Source: Cerioporus squamosus | Lineage: Eukaryota > Basidiomycota > Agaricomycetes > Polyporales > Polyporaceae | Assembly (NCBI GenBank): GCA_022592435.1 | Contig: JABYQS010000150.1 | Coordinates: 1-64,000, forward strand | Length of the DNA: 64,000 bases | Direction of reading: 5' to 3' | In this document: positions 44,401 to 54,852 of the stretch, one piece after another | Numbering within the stretch: position 1 is the stretch's first letter | How the letters are laid out: each line of letters opens with the position of its first letter | Translations under genes and position numbers: made by a program | Notes under the pieces: model-generated | The model's database searches: none | Told to the model about the DNA's origin: nothing | The model's input: only the letters and a program-made list of their open reading frames with translations

Positions 44401-45006
44401 GGGAAGGATGAAGCGATACGTGCAGTCGCCACGCTAGATGTGGTCGCCAGATAGTTTAGCGTGCGTTTCTGATGCCGCCAAAAGGTGTGCTGCCTCCCGA
44501 AAAGCTGAAGACCGTACAATGTAGCGGCAAGGGGGTAAGTACGGCGTGCAGCACGTATCGCCCCCCGAGCATGCACGACGTGTATCCCAACCATACGACG
44601 CAGCCACGGGATAGGGGAGTATTCTGGAGGATGATGTGGGAGAAAAAGAAGGGCACGACGCGAAGGAACGAGAGAGGAACGCATGAAGGAAGGGTACGAG
44701 GACTTACTGCTGCCGCTGGAACTCTGTTATGATCCTGTAGATCTTCGCGAGCTCCGAAGTCTGGGGTGTGTGGCGCCGCTAGCTCGAGCATGTTCGCGCG
44801 CTGCGTGGGAGGGAAGGAGGTAGCCATGGGCACGATGGGATGTTGTGAGGCCCGGAATGGCAGAGACCGGTTCACGTACCTGGACAGCTGCTGCATGCGC
44901 GCGCGGACGTCGACGCTGTTCATGTTCGGGTGTTGTTGTGCGGGCGCATTGGCGTATTGTGGGTGGGGAGAGACTGGGGATTGGGGGCAATGTTGGGGGC
45001 GGCCAT
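41123..45006 (-). pseudogene. Truncated STH1 copy 3, with disrupted 5' exons
   Basis: Exon 3 is open from about 43330 to the junction at 41818 and runs on through the minisatellite to 41123, as in copy 2. Exons 1 and 2, however, carry several small indels relative to the other copies (single-base losses near 44885 and 44967, changes near 44755, 44770 and 44788), so [14 protein letters not shown] shifts frame after residue 14. The exon 3 sequence is a mosaic: copy-2-like below about 42723 and copy-1/4-like above about 42758. Either decay or consensus error could explain the indels. Without the 5' exons only the internal ATG before exon 3 could give a product. Confidence 0.8.
41462..41671. repeat. 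15-bp minisatellite, 14 units (unit 2/3 junction)
   Basis: Same two 15-mer variants and exactly the same order (P BB PPPP BB PPPP B) as the array at 31921-32130, followed by the same GGAAACACTCTAAGG flank. Confidence 0.97.
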
Positions 45007-48000
45007 TGCGGGGACGATGGCGGCGACGCGAGGAGTACCGCGTCGCGCAGATCTCGTGAGTAGACTGCAGGAGTCGCGGCCAGAATCGACGCCCAGAACC
45101 ACTCGTCCTCCCGCACAGCCATGCGCTGACAAAGCCCCCAAGCTCGCACAAACAACGACGTCACGTGGCTGGACGCGTCGCGGTTTGTGGCGCGCGGCGA
45201 CGCGTCTGCGCTCGTTTCACGCCTCTCGCAGTGTCATCGATGGCTTCTGCGACTCGCCGCCAGCACGGCCTGCCCGCACAAAGTCTGCTACACAGGTCTG
45301 TTCACGACGTCGGCTCCCGCTCTCCCTCTCGCTTCTGCCCGTTGTCCTCCTCTCTCCGAGTCTCCCTTCCTGCTTTCTCCCTTGCGCTCACCACGGCAGG
45401 AGCCTTCTACTGCGCGCCAAGCCGCACCCGTTGGCCTGTTGCCGCGAGTGCCCCGCCGCCCGTCCGCTACGCATACAAGCAGTGCCTGCACCGTGTGCAC
45501 GCCTCTCTGCGGTCCCCTGCCCTCTGCCCGATACGCGCCTTGCTCTCTGCCACAACAGCTCGGGCGTCGACATGAACAGAGCATTGATCATCTCCCAGCT
45601 GCGACCTCGCGTCGTGTACCGTGCGTCCCGGTACAGCAGACTGCAGCGCGACCCATGGTCGCTGGATGCAGGTACGTCCCGTCGCCTGGGAGCAAGCGCA
45701 CGATAAGCTGTCAGGTTAGTAATCCATTGTATGCACAGGTACGTGCACGAACGCCAGCGCTGCCTGAATGGCAGCCTCATCACATTCCGCCTCGCTCCCT
45801 CGCGTTCCACCCTCCCGCCCTCAATAGCACCCTCCTCACGCTCGTCTGCACTGAGCAAATGCCCCCACTAGCTACAATGCGACCCTATGCGACCACAACC
45901 AACCGTCCGCGCTATTGGCCACGCGGTGTGTCAAGGCCATCAGCAACTCGAGGTACGCAGTACATGCATATGGAGACCAGACTCACCGTGTCGACCTGCG
46001 CAGGATACCAGCATGGACTACGGCTTGCGCCGTATAGGTAAATGTCCCTCGGTAGCCTCGGCGAGCGAGCTCAGAGCATCGCCGGCCGTTCTGCGGGCAC
46101 AGGTATGTCACGACGTCAGGACGTCACGACGGGCGAGGACTCACCTCTGCAGCGAGAGCTGAGACTCGGAGCATGCGGAGCGACGACGCTTGACGCGGTA
46201 GGCGAGCCGAGGTGGGGACGGAGGGTGAAGGTGGGCGAGTGTGCGACTGGCGGGCTCACCTTCTTCGTTATAGCGTCTTCTTCAAGCTTGGATCACGCAC
46301 GCGCGTGCTCGGATCCCGGAATCTTGAAGTTGCACGGTGCGTTCCAGCACCTGTTGCGACGACAGGCACGCTCGTCCCTGCATTGCGCACCCCAGGACCG
46401 CAGCCTGGGTCCACGGCTGTGCCCTGGTCGCCGAGACCGTGGCGAGGGATCGGACAGCTCGAGACTCGTTGTGGTAGGTCCGTCCGCGTACCAGCTGAGG
46501 CGGGCGCCGTGCATCGAGTTAACCATGCGAAGGCCGAACATGCCGCGCATAGAGTGTCGTCGCTTCGTAGTAAGTACTTACGTCCCTCCAGACGGGCCGA
46601 ATGCAATTCGTTTCTTGTGCGTCCCGTTGCCGCTGCCCGACCTCCGTGCTCCAACAGAGCTTGTCTGCCGTCGTGCAGAGAGCAGCGTGAGCGGCCGCTC
46701 CGCGCACCAGTACCACCCTGCCGGCCACACGCGTACGGGATGTATCGTACGCAATGTTCAGATCTTCGCAAGCCTGCGACGGCCTGCATGCGCTAGGAAG
46801 TGCACCGATGTTCGAGCAGCCGTCCAGAGTCCATGTGTGGCTCCGTTCGCTGCATCGAGATGCCGCCGTATGGAAGCTGCACACTGGGCTGCTCGGCCGA
46901 GGAGTGCTGCCGATCGACGCGTACAAGAACTACGACCGGTGACAGGAATCATGTCGGTCGGAGGCGAAGAGGCCCCCCACAGCAGGGGGGGGGGGTATCA
47001 TCTGTACATGTGTGCCCTCTTGTTCTTGCTCAGGTCACGCGCGGTGGAAGAGACCTTGAACATTCGAGCTGCGACGCGCTGCAGTGTGAGCAGCTTGAGA
47101 TACATCGCGAAGCAGTGGGTTTGCTCGAGAGACAGGATAGCGGGAAGAGATGCTCGATAGTGTACAGTAGTGCGAGTAAGCGACCCGACTCGGAGTGCTA
47201 GGGAAGACTGCGTCGGCACTGTCCCTGTCAACCAGCGACGCGTCCGCGAGTCGTCGCGCTAGCGAGGTACCACTCCGCTGTTCTGCCACCACTGGCGGAC
47301 GAGGTCGCTTCCTATTGCAAAAGCAAGTCAGCCAACGTACAGGGGATAAGATCAGTAGGCCATACCATGCGTCCGATTGATCAACTGCGGGTCGAGTTCG
47401 TTGCAAAACGACTCGGATTACAGGCCGTTCGGTCGGTTCAAGCTGTGATTAAGTGCGTCTTCGCCACGAGCACGATGAAAACTCTCGCGGGAGGCCAGCC
47501 TAGCTGCCTACTGCCATACTCCTGGACACGAATGCATGCGAGCTGCGTGGACGGTGATGGCAGCTCCGTCACCGCGGGCATCTACTCAAGCAAGTGAGCT
47601 TCCATATCGCATCGCGTAAGGAGACGGACCACGACTCGGACCGTGACGTACCTCACCCGTCAATCTCGTGTGGCGACAGACCAGTGTCCGGGTGTTCGGC
47701 AGACAACCAGAGGAATGTCGGGATGTATGGCGAGCGAAGACGCACCTCCGCGGAGCGAACTTCGCTCTCGCAAAGCCTGAATGACCGCAAAGCCCGTCGG
47801 ACGTTCTCCACGTTGTGCATACTGCGAGTCTGCGACCGTGAGCCCGCCATGCTGATGGTTACTTGCTGCTTGGACCCACGACGCGACCTGGGCAGAAGGA
47901 ATCCGGCCCCGTAGTCCAGAGTTGCGCAGCCGTGTAGTATGCGAGACACGACTGGGAGTGTACCTCGCATTTGGATTGATATCATGAATCGGGGTCGGAA

Positions 48001-51000
48001 GTCGCACGATCTTCGCGAGGACAACGGCTCGCTGTTTGCGGCTTTCGAGTGGACTTGACATCGCGGCCTTCGGCGCAGGCTAAGCCATGCGCATGCAAAA
48101 GGTCAGCAAGCTCGAAGCAACTCAGCAACTTGCAGACACTGCGCCAACCTGAGGTCCTGAACAGAGTGTTATTGTCTTGAGTTCTGCGAACATACGTCCC
48201 AGTGATCCGATGCTTCCTGCGTCCAATTGTCCTACATAGATATCACGAATTGTTTAGCTTAGATCTCTGGTTAACCACGAGCGGGTACCTTCACATGGCC
48301 AGAATACTGTTGCCAGGTGTGAACCGAAGAATTGCGGGGCTTCGCGGCGAGTACGCACACCCTTTGTGATGTACGTCCTGACCATGATTCGAGCCGAATG
48401 GCCTGCAGAATCCAACAGCGCTCACGGAATCAAAAGCACGAGTCTGTACGGGAATGCTACGGGGTACCCGGCCGATGCTGCCGGTGCCATGTGCATGAAG
48501 GAAGTCAGCGAGCTCAACTAGACCGGAGGACGCGCTAACGTGAACAGGACTTTCTCCTGAGCTTGATGCTTCTGCCATGATATTATGAGTTCGCGCTGCT
48601 TGCTTGCAGGTCGTCACTGAGGAAAGCGAACCCTCAGCAGTGTATAAAGGAAGGATATTGACTCGCGTGCGCACCCGATGTTAGTCTTGGCCGGAACGTC
48701 CCCATGCGGCAGTCAAGGTGTCGCAGAACTTGATTTCGCAGCCGGTACGGTGGACCACCAGACATGCTTGTATGATTTGTTGCCGAGCTGAGAGAAGCGA
48801 TCTTCTCGCAAGTACCAAATTGCGACCATCCCGATTCCCGAGTTGGCAGTCTCCGTGTCTTCGTCCCTTCGAACCCAGTGCATGCCGCACGATTGCCCTC
48901 TGCTCGTTCTGACCGTGCTCTCCCAGGTCGGTTGCATCTAGCGGATCCTCTGGTTCGGGTGGTCCCTGCAAGACGTCTGGTACATGAGTGGTGGAAAGTT
49001 AGCACAATGGTACGCCGAGAGCATACCTGATGAGAATTGCTTCGTTGCGTATTTGACCCGAAGGACATGTACATAGAGTTAGTGTCTGGTGCCTGTGATT
49101 GGTCAAGAGGTGGGTAAGCGATGTTGCGCGTAGTACGTACTGGACCTCAAGGCTGTTTCGGGAACGGAGGGTCGTCACTTGGAGCGCACACCGTGACGCT
49201 CTCAGCTTGGCTGTCGCCTTCTCCTTCAAGTTGCCCGGCCGTCGCTCTCGCAAGCCACTGGCAGCTGCTCCTGGCCATGTCCCTTCCTCGAGCCATCGCG
49301 TCTGTGTGGCCTGTATGACGGTCGCCGTAGCCGCCAGAACGAGCGCGTACCAAGGTGAGAACCGTCCCGGAATGCAGCGATTGGAAATACGCCAGAAATG
49401 AGCAGACTCGGAATGCGTTCCTGGTACAAAAGATCAGTCCGCACGAAGCGATGTTGCGCGTAGAGACCGTAGGAACCTCCTACAGCGTGTGCGCTCCCAG
49501 CCTCCCAGCACTAGCACGGCAATAGCCTCCCGACACTTGCTCTGGTCTTGTTCTATCTCCCTGGCAGTCGCACCCAGCGGTCGGACGTCCAATCCCTCAA
49601 ACTGCTTTCATGTGACGAGGCTCGTCTGCGGCTTGGAGGCATGGGATGTGTCAACCGCGGGAGCTGAGTATGGACGAGTGCATACTTGCAAGAGTATCGA
49701 CCTGAGCCATGCGGGTAGGCTGCCGAAACGAGGAAGAGCGCACTTCCATGGTTGGTACGCGAGCTTGAGATGAATATCCGCAGTCTGGCTTAGTCGCAAT
49801 ACTTAGAAGCAAGTAATGTTGCGCCCACAGACCTGTCAAATGGTTCGGGATGGCCTGACCACTCGAAGTCTTCCATTCGAGTTTATCCTCTGGACTTCAC
49901 GAGACAATCGCTCCCACACTCCCTTCACTTTGCTCCCCCATCTAGTCGCTACCCCTGCTAGCGCAACTGCTTCCATCCTCGCTGTCCTCTCTCTCGACGA
50001 TCTTGCTGCTATCAAGGCTCTTCAGTGCCCCGTCGCGACCGTCCCACGAGCCAGCAGATCCCGGAGAAGGAGGCGGTAAGGCAAGAGATGGTCTCCGTCG
50101 TGGAGACCGCACTGGCCGTCGGAGCTACATAGCCCAGTGAGTATACGACCAAGTCGACGCGCTGCGCGCATACGTACCTCCGGCCGCCGGGAGACCACTG
50201 GGTTGGACAGAGGCGCCGCAGTGGTGCTGCCGAAGAGGGTTTCCAGGTCTCGGTTTGCATTGTCTTTCGGCCGCGTCACGGAAAACTGGTCCCTGTCGCG
50301 TTGTGTGATTATGGCAAACCTTTCCCTGGTTTCTCGTAACAAGCGGGGGCCACGAGCTGCTGGAACTTGAGGGGCTAGGACGGGTCGGGCTCGGGGGATC
50401 CGTAGACTTGCCGTTTGTATTACTTAGCTCGTCTTCGCCGCGGTCATGGTCGTCGTGGCCGAGTCGAGATCGCTGACGTGCTGTGCAACTCAAGCGCGAA
50501 CGTACTACACTTCCCCGTTTTGGCTTCGTACTCGGAGCGTTCCTGGTGCGTCGAACCCGAGCTTGATGCAGGCGAGAAGGGTCGGAAGCGATGTGAATCA
50601 TATTCATGTCCGCACGCGTACTACTACAGGCGCGGGGTTATCCCGCGAGCTAGACAGCGGCTACGTGTGGCTAACGACAGCTTCCGAAGTCGAGAATGCA
50701 CCGTGCCAGGCGGTTCGAAGCCGAGTCCGAAGACCACGGCGAACTCGCGCAGCCCACAGCCCACAGCCCTCGACAATCCCACCTACCGTCGTCCTGTCCC
50801 GGCGTGGTGGCGCAGACCGTCTGGACGCAGGAGGCCAAAGAACAGCTCGACCTACCTCAAGTCCACGTGAAGTGGCGAGAGCGGAAGCCCGTCGTGCGCA
50901 GACGAGCCCGTCCGCGCTGTACAACACCACAAGAAAGACGCACCTTCTCGAATGAACCTCGCGCCCGCCCCCTGCGACCAACCCCAGGAAACCCACCCCC
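45007..51000. other. Promoter copy and spacer of unit 3, no recognised gene
   Basis: Near-identical to spacer 2. Small unit-specific differences occur at 49207 (C to T), 49380, 49428 and in the stretch 49775-50100. The CACGTG site is at 45162-45167. No gene recognised. Confidence 0.45.
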
Positions 51001-54000
51001 AGAACACCCGCCTACAGAACACCCACCTGCAGAACACCCGCCTACAGAACACCCGCCTACAGAACACCCACCTGCAGAACACCCACCTGCAGAAAACACT
51101 CTAAGGTCGAGAATCCTGCTCTGGACGGAAGTATTCGCCTGCCCAGAGCGGACGTCTGCGAGCCCGCGCCCGACCCGACGCATCCTGCGAACAGTCCGAT
51201 GGACCACGCACCTCGCAGCCGACGCATGCCGCCGGTTCTTCTCCTTGATCCGGTGGGCGACAGCGTAGTAGTCGAGCTTGCCCTTCTCCTCCTCCATGCT
51301 GAACGCCTTCGCGCCGAACGTCTCCTCGCTCACCGGGCCCTCCTCCTGCATCATGTCGAACATCGACGAGTCGTGGCCATCCGCACGCTGCTGCTCGACG
51401 ACCGCCTGAGCGAGCGAGTCGAGGTACGCATCCGTCTGCTTCAGGAGGTGCGTGATGCGCGTGTCCTTCGCCGTGTCGATGAGCTTCATGTACGCCTCCT
51501 CGTCGTCGTTCTTGAGCGCCTTGAGACGCTCCTTCGCGAGCCGCTCGATGCGCTTCTGCTCCTCTTTCTCCGTATGTGCGTGGAACGAAAGGACGGCCTT
51601 TCCGAGGCGCGAGATGCGGTCCTGCGCTGACCGACCGAGGGCGATGATCTCCCGGCCGTGGTTGCAGATGACGCCGAGCTGCTCGATGTGCTTCTGCTTC
51701 GCCCGTCGCTCGCGGTCTGCCCGCTGCTTACGCTCCGCCGCCTCCGTCGCACGGATGTCCCGGAGCTGCACCTTCCGTGTCCTCCTGAAGTCGGTCCGGT
51801 TGAGAGGGAGCAGCGACCCGTGCATGAGACGCTCCGCGATCGACGCACGCATCGCCCGCTGCTTGTCAATGACCCGCAGCGACTTGAGCTCGATGAGGGC
51901 ACGGAGCTTGCCGTGCGTGCTCGCAGGAGGGTGCATGAGCTCCAGTGAAGCCTCCGTCGCGTTCTCCTTGTCCTTGTCGCTGTCGTCGACAAGCATGTTC
52001 TCCAGCCCGCCGTCGCCCATCATCGCCGGCATGGTCTCCAGCTCACGCATGCGCTGGTCGATGCGGGCGTCGATGTAAGCGTTCCGCTCCTCGAGCACCT
52101 GATGTGGGTCGAGGCCGACGGGCATGATCGACGGAATAATGAGCCGCTGCATTCGTGTTGCCCAAACAGCGGGGTTCACGCTGGGATCGCGCTTCAGATG
52201 TGAGAAGGGATGAAGGTACGCGTTGTACGGGTAGATGCCCGAGTCGACGTTGTCCTCCAGGAAGGGTCCCTTCGGCACCTTGTCGGCGTCGATGGGCATG
52301 TCGACGATCTCCTCCTCCTTTACTGTCTCCGGCGCCGGCGTCGCCTCTGCCGTCGAGTGCTCGACACCATTGACTGGTGTCCCATTCGTGCTCTTGTGGA
52401 TCTTGACGGAGCTGTCGATGACCCGCCCGTTGACGTCGGGGCCGTGAAGAAGAGTCTGCAGGTCGGGCACCGCCTGGTTTGGCACGCGTATCGCCTGCTG
52501 GATAGTGTCAGGGACGGGCAGACCCCGAGAAATGAGCTTGAAGGCGTGAATCTGTGCACGGAGAGCATTGATCTGGTCGGAGGTGAAGGATACGGGGGTG
52601 TTCGGCGCAGGTGGATATGGCTGGTTGGGTACGGGGCCGGACGTCAGAGCGCTGCCGTTCGCTGTTGGTACACCGTTCGCCACGGGTGGCATGGAGGCCT
52701 GGCCATTGAGCCCTTGATGTGAGTGGTCCACAGCGGCTTGCTCCTCTGGGTAAAGATATGTCAGCATCAAATCGTCCAGTGTCATGAGACAAGCGCATGA
52801 TGCGAGGAAGATGGCGAACGCAAGCCAGTATGAACTTGTTGAATGAAAAAGCGATGAAACGGAGTAAGAGGTGTGAGATACATTGAAGAGAAGGCGACGG
52901 ACAACTTCGTCAGGGCAAAGGAACCCTCATGACCAACGAACGGGGCGGTTTTCCTTGACCCCAGCAGTATAGACGGCCAAACACGGGTCAGGGTCGGGAC
53001 GAAGATTGTGGAAGTAGAGGTTTCCACCCAACCCGACTTCCTACTTTATCTGCCAGTTCCAGCCGTGATGCATGCGCCCTGAAGATGTGACCGCCAAGGG
53101 CGGTCCATCAAGCTCAATTCGTGATTCGGCTGCATCGAAGTCTGAACCCGTCCTCCCCTCCAATGTGCCCGACCTCATGCAGACACCCTGGGGTAGTGTG
53201 TGCGGCCAACGCCACTTGCGAGAAACAATTCAACAGCGTCATCGTGCACTATGCACGCGCCTCAACATGCAGGATATGAGGATCAAAAGGTGTTTATGGA
53301 ACACGGAGAGGGCAGGACCGAGCCGCGACACCTCTACGAGCTAGAGGATGCTTACAGCCGATACGCCGCGGTGAGGTCCGTGAGGAGCAATGCGCCGAAC
53401 GCCATGTCGCTCCGCTCATTTGCATTGGGACGTATAGAAGGGGGAGTGGTCGATAGGTGAACAGCGATGTCCACAGTCGACAGACTTCCACTTCCACCAG
53501 CGTAGTACTCCACCAGCTGTGGCCCGTGTGACACAGTCGCCTCCTCGAAAGAACTCCCGACGTCCGGACAAATCATGACAAGCACAATACAAGCACACCG
53601 GTCCAGAGTCTTCAGCCGCATCTAGAGGACGCGCATGCCAACATAACAGTCATGGTCTAGATCCGAGATGGGGAGCAATATGCGCGAAGTCGAAGACTAC
53701 CGGGCCAGCTTGTGACTGAATATATAGTCTCCGACCTCATGTGCACCTATAAGGTGCCTCGAAGGGGTCCGAGCTGGCTTCGTGAAGCGCAAGCATGGAA
53801 CTTATATATGGTTTGGGTAGGGGAAGGCTGAAGCGATACGTGCAGTCGCCACGCTAGATGTGGTCGCCAGATAGTTAAGCGTGCGTTTCTGATGCCGCCA
53901 AAAGGTGTGCTGCCTCCCGAAAAGCTGAAGACCGTACAATGTAGCAGCAAGGGGGCATGTACGGCGTGCAGCACGTATCGCCCCCCGAGCATGCACGACG

Positions 54001-54442
54001 TGTATCCCAACCATACGACGCAGCCACGGAGATAGGGGAGTATTCTGAAGGAGGATGTGGGAGAAAAAGAAGGGCACGACGCGAAAGGAAGAGGAGGGGT
54101 GCATGAAGGAAGAGTACGAAGAAACGAGGACTCACTTTGCTGCCGCTGGAACTCTGTTATGATCCTGTAGATCTTCGCGAGCTCCTCCGAAGTCTGGGGT
54201 GTGGCGCCGCTAGCTCGAAGCATATTCGCGCGCTGCGGATGTGGGGAAGGAGGTGAGCATGGGCACGATGGGATGTTGTGAGGCCCGGAATGGCAGAGAA
54301 CCGGTTCACGTACCTGGACGAGCTGCTGCATGCGCGCGCGGACGTCGACGCTGTTCATATTCGGGTGTTGTTGTGCGGGCGCATTGGCGTATTGTGGGTG
54401 GGGGAGAGACTGGGGATTGGGGGCAATGTTGGGGGCGGCCAT
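50857..54442 (-). pseudogene. Truncated STH1 copy 4, adjacent to KU80
   Basis: Exon 1 (ATG at 54442), exon 2 and exon 3 are intact and are closest to the full-length gene in sequence. Homology ends at 51237. The frame continues in the same phase through NRRHASAARC and six Gly-Gly-Cys-Ser-Val/Ala pentapeptides to a stop at 50857, giving a predicted product of about 700 residues with QLQ and HSA regions only. It is driven by what looks like the original STH1/KU80 divergent promoter, so it is the copy most likely to be transcribed. It lacks the ATPase, SnAC and bromodomain parts. Confidence 0.8.
51001..51090. repeat. 15-bp minisatellite, 6 units (unit 3/4 junction)
   Basis: Order P B PP BB of the same two 15-mers, against 14 units at the other two junctions. 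Contraction by eight units keeps the frame of the chimeric STH1 tail. The 3' flank has GAAAACAC instead of GGAAACAC. Confidence 0.97.
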
Positions 54443-54556
54443 TGCGGGGACGATGGCGGCGACGCGAGGAGTACCGCGTCGCGCAGATCTCGTGAGTAGA
54501 CTGCAGGAGTCGCGGCCAAAATCGACGCCCAAAACAACTCGTCCTCCCGCACAGCC
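51237..54556. repeat. Tandem unit 4, partial (3.3 kb)
   Basis: Contains only the STH1 5' part and the first 114 bp of promoter. Near-identity with units 1-3 ends at 54556 (equivalent to 26075 in unit 1). The next 80 bp are alignable but diverged, and then the KU80 promoter and gene follow instead of the spacer. Confidence 0.93.
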
Positions 54557-54852
54557 TTCTGCTGACAAACCACTTCAAGCTCCGACAAACAAATATAAGT
54601 CACGTGGCTTCGACGCGTCGCGGTGGCGCGCGTCGGGAGCGCGACTTGGACGCGACTCACCTCGTCCTCGTCTCACGCTTCTTCTACCCCAACCACCACC
54701 ACTGACACTGAGCTGTAACCGTTCTAAGTACAGTCTGCGTTGCGCGACTTTTGCTGCTGCAGTGACTCCGCAAACCACCTAGTCCTTAAGCTTCCTCTAA
54801 ACCTTCTTCTGAGCCTAGACTTCCGCTCGGACAGCAAGCTTAGGGTTGCAAC
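54443..54852. promoter_or_regulatory. Divergent promoter STH1 copy 4 / KU80
   Basis: 410 bp between start codons. It contains CACGTG at 54601-54606 and ACGCGT (MCB core) at 54613-54618, matching the pair upstream of intact STH1. A shared bidirectional promoter is the likely ancestral arrangement. Confidence 0.55.

Larger units (their letters stand above)
41818..51236. repeat. Tandem unit 3 (9419 bp)
   Basis: Third full unit. It is 96-122 bp shorter than the others, mostly because its minisatellite has six units instead of fourteen and because of several small deletions near 44.6-44.9 kb. Confidence 0.95.

Noticed and set aside
25962..51236. Array as a transposable element
   Set aside because: No transposase, reverse transcriptase, terminal repeats or target-site duplication could be seen; the units are head to tail and carry host gene sequence, which fits segmental tandem duplication better.
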